Shown here: positions 23,201 to 35,502 of the stretch, piece by piece | Layout of the letters: each line of letters begins with the position of its first letter | Position numbering within the stretch: position 1 is the first letter of the stretch | NCBI GenBank assembly: GCA_009746045.1 | Contig: RPFO01000164.1 | Coordinates: forward strand, 850,712-914,711 | Direction: 5' to 3' | Length of the DNA: 64,000 bases | Source: Mesostigma viride | Lineage: Eukaryota > Streptophyta > Mesostigmatophyceae > Mesostigmatales > Mesostigmataceae | Position numbers and translations under genes: made by a program | Notes under the pieces: generated by a model | Database searches by the model: none | Seen by the model: the letters and a program-made list of their open reading frames with translations, nothing else | What the model was told of the DNA's origin: nothing

Positions 23201-24619
23201 ACACAAAACACAGAGGTCGGCCTGCCCTGGTAAGTAAAAAAACTCGACCCTCTTGCACACGTGATTGCCAATGGTACTCTAGATCTCACATGCAGATCTT
23301 TACTTCGTAGATATGGCTTTCTGACAAGATACTGCCTGACTGCTGTGTGACTAAGAATGAACGGGGAAGAACATTACAGAGAGAGAACACTGCCTGGTCT
23401 CTTGCCCCACCCAAGCCCCTCCAGTTACCATTATGCCTTACCTCTAACTCCTCACCCTACCCACCTTCTGCGTGAAAAAGCAAGCCCTCGCCCTACCCAC
23501 CTCCTGCGTGAAGAACAGAGGCTTTATGAGGGAGAAAACAATCGCCAAGTCTCTTCAAACCAAAGTCCCTCTTGGCACCGCTATGCCTAACACCTCACTC
23601 CCCGCCCCCCCCCTCGCGCCCCCTTGCCCTACCCACCTCCTCGGTGAAGAACTTGGTGGCAGCATCCACCCCCGACAGCTCCCCATTGCCTGCCCAGGGC
23701 AGCGGCGACTGGAACGACTTTATCAGGTACAGCCAGCACCAGGCCATGATGATGTTGTAGTAGGCCACGATCACCAGGGAGGCAAGTGCGCCCGCGAGGC
23801 CCGTCCCCCACGCGCGCGCGTCGATCATGCGCAGCGCGTCCACCGACCCCTTCTGCATCTGCTGGCCCAGCGCAAGCTCGAGCAGGAGGAGAGGCAGGCC
23901 CACGCAGAAGAGCGCAAACAGGTACGGGATGAGGAAGGCGCCGCCGCCAAACTTGAAGACGAGGTACGGGTAGCGCCAGATGTTGCCCAGCCCGATCGCG
24001 GCGCCGATGGAGGCGATCAGGAACATGAGGTGGGAGCCCCATCTGGAAGGGGGGGAGGGCGGGGGGGGGGGGGGGGGGGGGAGGGGAGCGGCATTGGTTG
24101 TGAGAGTGTGAGCTGGCGAGGTAGGCACGAAGCATGTGGTGACGATCCAGGGGACATGATCTGATTCTACAAAGCACGGTCTGGACAGCTCAGGGCTGTC
24201 GGTTTAGGGACGAGAGAGCCTTAAGCTTAATTCAGCACGAGACGTGTCATTACGACACGTGCCGCGCAAGGCTGCATGCTGCGTAGACGCGCGATATGCT
24301 CCTTGACGTGTTGCAATTGTGACTGCTTTCCAAAGACGATGCTCCTCTATTTGCATCGGGACCCTGAACTTTATGAGGGTCTTCGACAAAGACGCAAGCA
24401 GCGTATTTGTCTTCGGGATCGGGCATACCTGTCGCGGTTGTCGTGCGTTTGGACGACTCCACTGCTGTCTACGTATTCGTCCGTGCCCTCCGCACCACCT
24501 GGATCCCCTCGAGCGGCGCGCAGCAGATCGACCTCCATAGACTCCTCGTAACTAACAGCATTCTCGCCATACAATGGGTTTGTACGCAACCTAGGACTCG
24601 CAGCGGGCGTTCCTGGCAT
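14289..24619 (-). CDS. Neurotransmitter:sodium symporter (SLC6/NSS) family transporter, 9 exons
   Basis: Exons (minus strand) 24619-24429, 24042-23637, 22878-22732, 21732-21571, 20563-20417, 18625-18429, 17353-17182, 15297-15190 and 14612-14289 join in phase to 617 residues, the usual NSS length. TM1 is '[19 protein letters not shown]' followed by IWRYPYL (about residues 66-91), with the unwound GLGN that binds sodium. The position holding Asp in monoamine carriers is Gly, so an amino-acid-type substrate is likelier. '[10 protein letters not shown]' closes TM2; '[19 protein letters not shown]' is TM4; 'QIFFSLSLA' joined to '[14 protein letters not shown]' is TM6; '[18 protein letters not shown]' is TM7, where Ser334 matches the chloride-binding serine of animal members. 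'[11 protein letters not shown]' precedes TM8. It is expected to be a plasma-membrane, Na+-coupled importer with cytoplasmic tails at both ends. The N-terminal tail is encoded by its own exon. Confidence 0.93.
14613..15189 (-). other. NSS intron 8
   Basis: An intron between exons 8 and 9. It includes a degenerate tandem stretch at 14990-15150 built on 'GCTAATGCTTCTGCATA'-like units. Nothing else was recognised. Confidence 0.6.
15298..17181 (-). other. NSS intron 7
   Basis: A 1.9-kb intron. Open frames inside (for example 15977-16498) lack recognisable protein motifs. I see no repeat of note apart from a short C-run near 17060. Confidence 0.6.
18098..18385 (+). repeat. 12-bp CT-rich minisatellite in NSS intron 6
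   Basis: About 24 head-to-tail copies of CTTCCCTCTCCC with rare variants (TTCTCT, TTCCCT). It lies in the intron between exons 6 and 7. Read on the transcript strand it is purine-rich (GGGAGAGGGAAG). Confidence 0.93.
19090..20322 (+). repeat. 29-bp minisatellite in NSS intron 5, ~42 copies
   Basis: A tandem array of a 29-bp unit: CCCCTCGGAAAGAGAAGGTG followed by CTCACATGA. The main variation is at two sites: ACATGA versus ACAAGA, and GGTGCT versus GGGGCT, giving a string of a few unit types. Units abut directly with no unique spacers, so it is not a CRISPR-type array. It lies in the intron between NSS exons 5 and 6. Apparent protein repeats (TPRKEKVLT) come from reading a 29-bp unit in three frames. 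Confidence 0.95.
21060..21160 (+). repeat. Short ~22-bp tandem repeat in NSS intron 4
   Basis: Four imperfect copies around 'TAGTACCGCTGCTTAGA'. It is part of the intron between NSS exons 4 and 5. Confidence 0.6.
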
Positions 24620-25782
24620 GGTGGCTACAAACCTCAAAACGACGTGTGAATTATGTACACGCTGACGGATAACACGAGCTGGCAGCCAGCGCTTTCTAGG
24701 CAGAAACTACGAATTCCTTATTTTTATGTTCATATCCTACAATTTTTCACCCCCGCTACCGCATCGTTCGAAAACAAAGGGGGAGCTGGATATCCACCCT
24801 TCCCACAAGTTTTATGCCCAGAGCAATCAAACTGGTTAGTTAGATTAGGAAATGATGCGTCGCGTTGCGACTCCGCGACCATCACGCCATAAACCACGCT
24901 TTTAACACGAAATGTAGCACGAAATGTCCAATGCATGAGATTTCCCCGATACTTGGCTAGCACGACACTTAGCCAGTGTCTTTTATATCAGGGCGCAAGT
25001 TGGTGGACACGGCCAGCCATAGCCTGGACTGTACAGCACTGGTAGAGCCAACTGTCACGAGATGATCCCCATTCCCCGGCCTGACGTTCCGGCCAGCCAA
25101 GCTCTGTCCTCCTGACCAGACAACTAATGGACGGAATGACAGGATCTAAATATACTTCAGGCGGAAATTTTCCATGTAAGGGTAAGCATCAACCGTATCA
25201 TCCAAGGGTACCTAGTAGGGCGAGCGAACTGGATAAGCCACTTTAGTTGTTGCTGGCACCGTGCTGTGCTCGTACACGCTGATGCAGCCTCGTCAAGCAG
25301 CATCGATCTGAACATGATGTCCTCGGCCTCGCGAGCAGAGCCACGGCTCCCGCGGACGCCCATGCATCCCAACTCGAGAACCTGCTGGCCAACAGCCCAA
25401 AGCGAGATGCGACCACTCGAGAAGCAACCCTTGAACCACACGGTTAAAAAGACGTAAAACCGAGGGATGGCGGTGTCAGGAGTGCAGCGCCGGCCTTAAA
25501 CTGCCACGAGGGTATGCCCCCGCTGCATTTCTTCCACGGTGAATGGTATGCATAATGACGGGATGCATTGTATAAATTATTTCCAGAGCTAAAGGCATCA
25601 AGCTACTAGGGGAGTATCCAATGACCCGCTTGCTCTTACATGAGGTGCATCCTTCATACATTCCTGGTTCAATGGATTTCTGGAACTTTCGTGACTCTGC
25701 CGAGTACCGGTAGTAGTGCGTGGCTCGAGGCGTAGCTAGTTGAGTCCTCCATCCAATTGAATCGTGATAAGGAGCGCAAGCT
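24620..25782. other. Divergent intergenic region (NSS / TLDc)
   Basis: 1.16 kb between the start codons of the transporter (-) and the TLDc gene (+). No gene or dispersed repeat was recognised. It must carry both promoters or one shared bidirectional promoter; no convincing TATA box could be assigned. Confidence 0.55.
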
Positions 25783-28700
25783 ATGTCAAACCAGGCTGGC
25801 AATAACGCTGGTGCTGCGGATCAGGATAGCAGCCCGCGCAGTCAACGGGCCAACGACTCTGGCGATGAGAATGATAATCCTGACACATCCTCCCTCGGTG
25901 CCTTTTTGAGGCAATTGATTTTGCCCCGTACCCCGAAACATCAACGCGGTTACCGTCGGCGTAATAGCGGTGAACATTATAGTGACAGTGACCGGGAAGG
26001 ACACGAGTCAGGCGAGGACGAGGTCCTGGTTAGTCGTCAAAGGGATTCCTTTGATGGCGTCGAGCAGAGCGGATCACCCACCGCCGCATCTCACTCGTTA
26101 CGAGCGGGGACAGTGGGGTCACTTAACATCCCGGACGTAGTCCCGGGTAAGGTGGTCGCAACCACCGCCAAGCCACCGGCACGGTCCCAGTCCGCTCGCA
26201 GCTGGTGGGGAGGATCCACAGGTAAGCTTGTTGGAATGCTGAATGCTGGCAACAGTGATGGATCTCATCAGCAGCATGCTGCCACAATGGTATACATGGG
26301 CCGCGCTTTCACCTGGTTCAGAGTTCAGACATCTTGGCCCCTGCCAGTGAACCAAGTGTGACCCCGCTAGTGCACCTGCATGCTAGTAATGAGGACGCCA
26401 GCGGAACGGGATGCGTATGTTCCGAACCAGTACGCTGGATGGCAGGTGAAGCATTGTGTTCCAATGCCGATGCTTCTATTATTAGCATTGGACATATTCA
26501 AGGCATGGGCAGCCAGACATTTCTACTGGCTGAATCCTACCCTCACATTCCTGAAAAGGCCGGCAAATCTTTGCAGGCTCCGACAACAGGCTTACAAACA
26601 TTCGCATAGTAATGTGGGTGGGTGTGAAGGCATGCTGTGGTAGTTGCCTGCTGTGGTTGGAGTTATTGGTAGTGGTTGGGGTTGCCGGATGCCTCTTTTC
26701 GGTCGGCACGTTCATCTGCAGCACCAGCGTAGGTGCGTATATGTTCATAATGACAGTACAGTAGACAAGTGGGATGGCGGTTGGACATTCAATGATGACA
26801 GCGCAATAGACAAGTTCGCAAGCAGGCGCAGGGATGCTCACCTGACCCGCTCGTGCCTCTACCGTGAGCGAGTAGCGACGGTGCTAGATCATGGCATGCG
26901 TGAAGTAAGCTGGGATGGTCATGGGCCAGTTCCCCATCGCGTGATAGCATGTGCAAGGCATGCGTCTTATCACTGGTGAGCATGAAAGTTGGGGAATTTC
27001 ATCCATGCATGCGGCTATGCGCGCTGGGAAGGGCGATTGTGCACAGGCACATTAGCATAGTTTAAGTTTTCAGTTTCCAGTATTGTGTGTGTGTGTGTCT
27101 GCATCCAATACTTTTTCCTCACGATCAAAAGTCCCTACAGTCGGCGTCTGTTGGTGGGTTCCCGATGACTATGGTACCATTCATTCATCCGTTCATGCAT
27201 CCATCCATCCATCCATTCATTCATACATCCACGAACCTCCATTGGGACAATCACCGCGTACAAACTGGGTACCATCATGGATGACTTTTTCGGTGAGGCC
27301 TGTCACTTGTGGCCTGTGGTCTTGCCAGGGAGTAGGTGTGGCTTGGGGTGGAATGCGTACTATAACGGGATATGTAATCGGTTGTGTGGCCACATCAGCC
27401 AGCAAGACACGCACCAGCCAGCCAACGTCACATGATGATTTCTGGGTGCACACGCCTTTTTGTGCAGAGGAGCGGTGTCCGTGGCTCGCGGTGGTGGGAT
27501 GGTTGAGAGGGTAGTGGGGGGTTCAGCAACACACAGCTGGGATGATGGTGTATGGCCTGGTATGGTGTTGAGTTAGCTTGTCTGGTATCACGCTAGGGTT
27601 ACGGTGAATATGCCGAATATCTAGCTCTGTGTTTCCGGATATGCAGCTTGCCCTGTAGTTTGATGCTGCTTTCACTGGCAACAGAAATGGGGCTGTGTCG
27701 TGCAAGTTTGGAGCTGCAGAGGGCAGCCAGGGTGCCGCTGGATAGCCATCACTGACATGCCCGTGCATATGATACCGTGCGCTTGTGTCCTTGCCTGCCT
27801 GCGGTCTGTGTTCCGGCCGCGCATGATCGTGGGGTGTACGTCCGAGCAGACAAGAAGGAGAAGGAAAAGGAGAAAGAGAAGGAGAAGGGGAAGGAGGTAG
27901 AACGGGACCGTGAAAAAGAGCAGGAGAGAGAGCGGGCGAGGCAGCGGGAGAAGGAAGAGAAGGAGGGGGGCAAGCATAAAGACAAGGACAAGAGCAAAAA
28001 GGACAAGGACAAGATGGACAAAACGGACAAGGACAAGAAGAAAAAGGGTGAGGGCGACGAGCGCAGCGACGAAGAAAATCGGCACCACCAGCACCACCAC
28101 CACCTGCACAACCCGTTCCACCACCATCACCACCACCACAAGAAAGGGGAGGGGCAGGCGCCAGCCACCGGCGCGCAGACCTCGCTCATGGACGTGGACT
28201 TCTTTGGGCCGAGCTTCGCTGCGGAATCCCAGGCACAGCTGGGGGGGGCAGGAACCAACGCGCCTGTGCTTGTAGGCGCGGCGGGGGACATGCTCTTTGA
28301 CCTCATGTTCACACAGCCACCCACGACGGCGGCGGGAGGGCAGGTGGACGCAAGCCCACCAACGGCAGCTGGCGCGATGCAGGCGCCTGCCGCTGGGACC
28401 AGTGGCGCCGCCGCCGCCAGCTCGGCCGGTAACCGGACATCCGATGGCTCAACCCCTGGCGCTAGTCGCAAGGGCACAGCCATGGCATCCCCAAGTGCGG
28501 GCCCTGTCCCGGCTGACGCGCCGGCCTTGCCCTCATTAGACGAGACAGCGGTGGCGGCAGCGGCGGCGGCAGCGGCAGCGGCAACGACGGCGGCAGCGGC
28601 GGTGTCCACCCCCAGGCTCAGCGGGTCCGCTTCAGCAAGCGTGTCGCGGGCCGGGTCAGTGTCGACCCACTCGCTGTCGATGCGACGGAGCCTCCCGTTT

Positions 28701-31700
28701 GGTGGCGTGGACGCGTCGGCGCCCGTGTTGCTTCAGCCGAGCAATCTGCTGTCGGAGGACGCCACGCACGCGCTCTCGCACTGGCTGCCCACACTGTGCT
28801 GGGGCAAGCCCTGGAGGCTGCTGTACAGGTGAGGCGGTGCGAGCAAGTGTGTCATGTGGGCTCTTCCCATACCCATCTGTTGGCTATCATACTTAGTTTG
28901 AGTACTATGGGTACTTGCATCGTCAAGGATGTGAGTGGCGGCTGCGCTACAGGTGGGGCAACGGTAGGGAATACGACACGGGAATCGATGTCCACCGACG
29001 GGCCGGGTTGTCCCCTTGTCGATCACCGCGTGCTACGTATGCAATACCTTATGCCTCTACCTGGATCCCATCGCTTGCCTCGTGTCCTTGCATGTGTTCT
29101 TGCGTGTGGGATTCCTGCCTGCATGGCGTTCTTGACTGCGATGGCGCGCGGCGGCGGCGTGAGTGTCGTGTGCTCGCATGTCGTCATGGGCCTGGAACGG
29201 CAACGGCGTGACGTCGCGTGGCTGCATGAAACCGTGTGTTTTTGGTTTCACCTGTGGTTTCAACGCACGTCGCCTGTCGTGTGGGCGCATGTTGCGTGTT
29301 GCATGGATGTTGCATGTCCTGTGGTGGCATGACGGCGAACAGCACGGAGAAGCACGGCATCTCACTGAAGACGCTCTACCGCAAGGCGGACGGGCCAACC
29401 ATTCTGGTGAGACATGGGCTGGGGTGGCTGGGTGGTGAGGACGATGTCAGGCAGGGGGGCGGGGGGAGCATGAAATGCTTCTGCAGTAATGCTATCATCC
29501 TTGACGTGATGGAGTGGTGAGGATATTGCCCACTGTGAGGCCGGTGGCGGTGGACCATCTGGAGGATAGCACACACCATGCGGGCGGTGGCTGAACCTGT
29601 TGGGCCATTGGCGGTCATGTGGCCACATGTGTCGTGTGAGCACCGGTCCATCGCAGGACTATTGTGTCTTCCTGGTATGGGGGTGTAAGTCTGTGTAACC
29701 CGGAACCCTAGATAGCGCCCCCTTTCCAGATTCCTTCCCGTGCGTGATCGAGGATGGTCCATCATGCGCACCGTGATGGTTTTGGTTTTGTTGTGCGCAC
29801 CGTGACGGCTTTCGTTGAGGCACACGCAAAGCAATACATCAGTAATTAATGACCCGCGTGCATGAGTCTCAACCTCTTTTGGGGAGGGGCCGGTTGTGTG
29901 GCCGCTGGGTGCATGGCCACCGGATGCGTGGCTGCCTGGGTATCTTGTGGCTCATCTCTTCTTCTCCTCATCGTGCTCCTCTCGTGCGGCATCTTGCTGG
30001 GCCGTTGCCGCAGGTCGTGCGCGACACGGCGGGGGGCATCTTTGGCGGGTTTGCGAGCGAGACGTGGGAGGTCTCCTTCAAGTACACTGTGAGTGGGCTG
30101 CATTATTTGCTTGTTTGATGAATAAGTTAGTTATTTAGGTTTGCGAGCGAGACGTGGGAGGTCTCCTTCAAGTATGCCGTGGGTGGGCCGCCGTGCAATG
30201 GGCCTGCCGTTGGTTCATGTTTAGTTATTGATTTGATTGAAATTGTTATCTGGTCGCACCCCTCCATTGGCGGGTACAAAGACATTGGGTGCCCTGGGTG
30301 CTTTTTTTTTTCTGGTATGGCCGCTTGGGGGTAGGAGATCTGCACCTTTCCTGAGGTGATGTCAGTATAACCAAGGTGATTTGTTGTCACTAACAGTAGA
30401 GTCATGAGCTGTGCTTCCTGCCAACCAGGTTTTGCTTGGCCCGCCCAAGTTGGGAACATCCCATGCTGGGTGATGCCGTGAGGATTTCGTGCTGCTCCCG
30501 CCATCCTGACATTAACAACGCTAGAGCCACTACTCATGAACTATCGTTAATACTGTCACCGTCAAGCTGCTCTTAACAAACTATCAATAAACACACTTAG
30601 TGTTTCCTCTATTACTTTACACTTAGTGTTTCCTCTATTGCTTAACACTTAGTGTATCCTCTATTACTTTACACTTAGTGTTTCCTCTATTACTTTACAC
30701 TTTCCTAAGTTATGGGGAGCCTTACCTTGTATGCCTCTGTGGCATTGTGCGCGCGCAGGGCACGAACGACTGCTTTGTCTTCCGCATCAACCCCGGGCCG
30801 ATCACCGTGTTTCCCTCCACAGGTGTGGCAGCCTTGCGCGCGTGTGCTGTCGTCGGCACTAGGCATGCGTGTTGTTGCTGGCAGTGCGCATGCGTGCGCG
30901 TAACTCTGGACATTTTCCATGTGTGTGCACCATGTGTCAGCACATGTGCCTTTTGTGTTTGCAGTCGTCAGCATTTCTCGTGTGTGTATGTGTGCATGCC
31001 TAAGTGGGCTGGGCAAGGATCTGGCTGGGTGCACGCATTTTTGGGGGGGGTGAAGGAAGTTCTTTCTTAGGAAACTGCATTGTTTGGGTGGGTTTCCACA
31101 ACGGGTTCGGTGAGCGAAGCGAGGGATGCTTGTGGTTTTGGTCATCCCTGATCAAGTCAACATTTGTCCAGCCAGTCACCAGGACTGCATACAGAATTGT
31201 ATTCCCTCCCCGCTGCCATGCCCCCATGCCCTGCCCATCGCCAGCAAGGGGAGCAAACAGAAGAAAGGGGGGGGGGGGCAAATAGAAGAAATGGAGAGGG
31301 TCTTACAGTAGAAAGGGAGAGGAGCAAGTAGAATAATGGGAGAGGAGCAAAGGGAAGAGAGGGACCGGAGCCAGCCGAAGAGAGGGACAGCAATTACTAT
31401 AAAAAAGCTGGGAGAACAGGAAAAAGTAAAAAGGGCGGTGGGGAAGGATGGAAACAATGCAGAGGTGAGCCCTTCAGGTTCTTCCCTTGGTTGTTTCCCG
31501 CCCCATGCCCGTGTGACAAGAGGACACCTCCCTTCCCGGCGGCACAGCGGTACCCTCCCCACCCCTGCATGGGTGCAATTATCAGGACATCCAGCCTGTC
31601 GACATCGTGTGTTCATGCCAGGGATGTCAAGTACATAAGTACATAAGATGTACCCAGGCCGTTTCCAAGCAATGCTGACCTCAAAACATGATGACTTCCA

Positions 31701-34060
31701 CGTCTCACCACCACCACCACCACCACCACCACCACCACCACCACCACCACCACCACCACCACCACCACCACCACCACCACCACCACCACCACCACCACCA
31801 CCACCACCACCACCACCACCACCACCACCACCACCACTACCACCACCGCCGCCGCTGCCGCCGCCGCCACCAACACCGCCAACACCAACGCCAACACTGA
31901 CGCCGGCGACACCGACGCCGACATATCCATCAACGCTTTACTCTGGTCGAACCCCCCCCCCCCAATCAACGTCGCTGGCATCCTGCCGCAGTGGCCAACC
32001 GCTACTACATGCTTTGCCGGGAGGACTCACTCGCGTTTGGTGGCGGCGGCCATTTTGCGCTGCGCATCGACGAGGAGCTGTACGTGGTTTACTGTCGCAT
32101 GTAACCGCAGCGTGTGCGCGTGTCAGTACACCAGCATGTGTGTGCTCTCTGCTAGGTTGTAATGTGTATGTGTGTGCGCTGTTGTTTGATGTAATTAGTT
32201 TGAGGGCGTTGAGGACTTCCGCGAGAAGCTGTGCGTGGCCCACCCACTCTCGTTCAAAGACCGATGTCTGCGCAAGCTTTGTGTGCTTGTGTGTGTGCTA
32301 GTCCGCGCACTAGCTGATGCACCCATGCGTGCGTAGCGATGCAGAGCGTGCCTTGACCCGCCGCGAGCAGCAGTATAACTCCCATGGCCCTCTGCGTGCA
32401 GCAGTATGACTCCCATGGCCCGCCGCGTGCAGCAGTGTAACTCCCATGGCCCGCCGCGTGCAGCAGTGTAACTCCCATGCAGGGCCGGTGTCGCGGCACT
32501 GCATGAGCTAGAGTTGAGGTAGAGGTAGCATTTACATAGCCCGTTGGATGTGCACAATATCATGCCTGTATGAAAAGAGGAAAGAAACCGTGTCAGGTGG
32601 CAGAAAAGTGTAGTCGAGGTCTGGGCGTGTTTACATGCCCATGCCAAATCACGCGTGGCGCCGGAAGGCGTTGACTCTTGCATGGCTCACAATGCTCCCC
32701 ATTCCTGTGTGGTAACTTCCCATCCATTGCGTGCGCCGCCGTGCCAACCACGCCGCATCCTGTGTCCTTAGCAACCTGCCACTTGGCGACCTGTCACACG
32801 TGTCATTGCCAACCTGCCATGTGTCAAGCTGTCAAAGTTGCCATCATCAACCTGCCCCATGCTAATCTGTCCCTGTGTTCCCTGTGTCATCGACGTCGTG
32901 GGGGACCATGGGTGCTTCCGCATCGGGATGGATGGCCACATCAACACCATGGGTGCCAACTTTTGTTAACGTGGTGGCCGGCGCACCGCTTGGGGGGGGG
33001 GGGGGGGGGGGCGGCACTTGCGTTGGGCGGTCTCCAGTGTGCAAGGAAGCAGCGGGCCATGCGAAACGTACAACTGCCCCTGCCTGGCGACCACGCCGGA
33101 CTTCACGGTGCTCGACGTGGAGGTGGGTGTGCAAAGGGTGCTTGATGTGGAGGTGGGTGTACAAAGTTTGCTTGACGTGGAGGTGGGTTTGTAAGGGCAT
33201 GTGGGTGTTGTGGGATGGGTGACTATGTGACTTGGGACGGTGGGGGCAGGCATGGCATACCAAACCCATGCGTGCTGCTCCCCTGAGTTAGTCATGTCAT
33301 TGTGGGTTTGTTGAGGTAAAATCTAGTGCTTTTGAGCTCAGAATTCAGTTCAGGATGGTGGAGGGCAGTCAGTCGCCCCCATGCCATGGGGGGTCGCCAG
33401 ATATTTGCTAGGTTGAATGCCAGAGCAGCCGTGGAGAGGGGCAGGCCTGCAACTGGGGAAAAAGGGACTTGGGTGGCATTTTAGACTGCTTAGCTTGATG
33501 GTCACATGTGCGTTTAATCCTCACCACATATGCTGTGCTCGCGGCTGGGGCTTGCCTGTATTCCACCCTGCAACCACCCACGTTGTGGCAAGGGGATAGC
33601 GGTGGGGGCAGGCAAGGGGTGTCGCATGAATCTTGGGCTCTTACGCCATTCAATGACACGCTCAGCTGGCCGATATGCTGAGCTGACATTGGCTATTGGA
33701 TATGGGCCCCTTCAATTCCCACGTAGGCGGTGTGAGGGCATTGTGGTGCATGGGCATCTCCCCAACAGCTTGTCATGGCAGGACGTGCGATTACTTGTCA
33801 CAGGGCATCTCCTGGGCTCGAGGCAGTTTCCCTCTAGTTGCCATGCACTTCATTTACCTGTGTTTTCGATGGCAAGGCTTGAGGGTGGGGTGCCTCTGGG
33901 ATTAGCTCTCCGTCACCATCGGCTGGCCTGTGTTGCTCACTGAAGAGTTTTGAAACAACAAATCGTTATCCTTTGTTGCACATTTTCGTTGTGTTCGCAG
34001 CTGTGGGGCTTCACGGCATCCTCTGCACCACCCTCTGTAAGGGAGAGCATTCTTGTCTAA
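25783..34060 (+). CDS. TLDc-domain protein (OXR1/TLDC family), 8 exons
   Basis: Exons 25783-26221, 27850-28828, 29343-29406, 30014-30088, 30759-30822, 31992-32079, 33038-33122 and 34001-34060 join in phase to 617 residues. The C-terminal TLDc domain (about residues 445-602) reads 'LSEDATHALSHWLPTLCWGK', 'STEKHGISLKTLYRKADGPT', 'DTAGGIFGGFASETWEVSFK', 'GTNDCFVFRINPG', 'ANRYYMLCRED', 'FGGGGHFALRIDEEL', 'GSSGPCETYNCPCL' and ends 'LDVELWGF', all family hallmarks. Known TLDc proteins protect against oxidative damage and bind and regulate the vacuolar H+-ATPase; that role here is inferred from family. The N-terminal 440 residues look disordered: an acidic Ser/Asp region, a long Lys/Glu coiled-coil-like stretch (from about residue 147), a His-rich patch (~230-250) and a poly-Ala run. 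No GRAM or LysM domain is visible upstream. Confidence 0.92.
30139..30174 (+). pseudogene. Partial duplicate of TLDc exon 4
   Basis: Thirty-six bases match the 3' half of exon 4 (30053-30085 region, coding FASETWEVSFKY) and are preceded by 'TTATTTAG', which looks like an acceptor. Splicing there from exon 3 would shift the frame, so it is more likely a relic of a local tandem duplication than a working alternative exon. Confidence 0.7.
30590..30705 (+). repeat. ~28-bp minisatellite in TLDc intron 4
   Basis: Four to five copies of a unit containing ACACTTAGTGTTTCCTCTAT and then TACTTT. The unit includes the palindrome ACACTTAGTGT. Confidence 0.85.
31708..31850 (+). repeat. (CAC)n microsatellite in TLDc intron 5
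   Basis: A near-perfect CAC trinucleotide array of about 45 copies, followed by degenerate CCG/CCA triplets to ~31920. It lies just upstream of exon 6 (31992), where it could act as an extended pyrimidine-rich region. The poly-His, poly-Pro and poly-Val frames are artefacts. Confidence 0.95.
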
Positions 34061-34517
34061 GTGGTGGCTGCATCAGCACAGATAAATCTATTTGCTGGCA
34101 AACCTCGTTGTAAGCCAATGAGCAGGTGATGACGTGTGCTGTTGGGACGGCTGCCAGCAGGACCCTGTCTGTCTGTGCCACCCATCCGTGCGCGACAAGG
34201 GCAGGGCAGGGCCGTATCCCGCATATCTCTTCAACCGCGTCTCTCTCTGCTATACTGGTTAACAGGCACAAGGGGCAATGCCTCAGTAATGCCTGGAGAT
34301 GTGGCGCCCTCTACGTTGATGCCTCCCAGTTGGTAGAGCTCTGCAGAAAGGTTTGCCATGGGAGCCGCATGTGTCGCAAGCAGTCAGGCAGAATTCCAGG
34401 AACGGGTTGTAGGCAAGGGTTCCGTGCGGACTACTTAGTGGAAACTGGAGGTTATGTGCCACTCGGATTGCGCTGCTTTATCTGGATATCGATGAAGACA
34501 GATGACTCGTTTTCTGG
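34061..34517. other. TLDc 3' flank
   Basis: Probable 3' UTR and intergenic sequence. No gene, repeat or clear polyadenylation signal was recognised before the LINE tail at 34518. Confidence 0.4.
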
Positions 34518-35209
34518 CATGTAAGTAAAGTAAGTAAGTACTTGCGTGTCATGCGCAAAGGCATGCCACCGAGTACTATGCTAATCTCATTAGAAAAATA
34601 ATTACACAAAAGTTTAAACAAATATCGTATGCATCATCCCCCAACCGTTAAGCACTAGATGGGGATGTAATCCTCATCCGAGCTGTCCTCTACTGTAATG
34701 GCAGACGAGGCGGTAGTATAGCGGCTATCCTCAGGACCAATAACCTCCACCTGCGGACTTCTACCCTGGCTAGCAACGGGCCGCGGGGCCCATGGGGAGA
34801 AAACCGGAGCATACCCCTCGGGAAGGTGCTTATCGCAGATGGCAGCCCATTTCTCCTTGTCAATCATGCGGGCGCGGAGTACGGATAGTTCCAGAAGCCC
34901 TGCATCTTCAAGCAGTTGTGTCACATAGGTCCGGGTCGCGCCGCGCCGGTGCCCGGCGCGCGCAAGTTTGCCAGTGGGTTGCGATGGGACAAGGGGACCC
35001 TGCCATAGGAGGAGGTGTCTACCTGGTTGGCCCGTCTTAAGCCCCCCGGCAGGGCCCACATCGGTATTCACCTGGTCTGTGCGGGCAAGATGGCCGGCAA
35101 AGAGGAGGCGGCGGTGTCGGATGGTATGGGTTCTGGCATGTGAAAGATGGTCTTGCAGTGAGCATTCTGCCGAGGAACAGCAGTCAGTGAGCAACCGGAT
35201 GGATTTCAT
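34518..35209 (-). mobile_element. 5'-truncated LINE, C-terminal coding end and tail
   Basis: A minus-strand frame from about 35190 to the stop at 34655 carries the post-RT block 'HRRLLFAGHLARTDQVNTD', 'GRHLLLWQGPL', 'LLEDAGLLELSVLRARM' and 'DKEKWAAICDKHL', parallel to the copies at 3017-3650 and 37000-37330. The encoded end is acidic (SSDEDYIPI). It is followed by a 3' UTR and a tail built on ACTT repeats at 34518-34545. It is a separate LINE subfamily from the ATTA-tailed one. Confidence 0.75.
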
Positions 35210-35502
35210 GTTCTTTGCTTGACCTCACATGGTCAGTATGTAATGCGACAAGATCCATGACCAAGCCAGTGAAAAAATGGCTCCGAGTTTGGAGTTAGAA
35301 TTGGAGTTGGAAAGAGGCATGCGGAGATTAGATAAGATGTGCACCTCCAGCGATATCTGTGATTGGAATGGTAGTGCATTGGTAATCCTGAACGACGGGG
35401 TTGGACGGAATTCATGGTCAGGCCCAGTCAGGGAAGCGGATCTTATGGGCGGTAACATCTCACGGGTCCGGGGGATGTCCCCGTGTCTAGTACTCCTATT
35501 AA

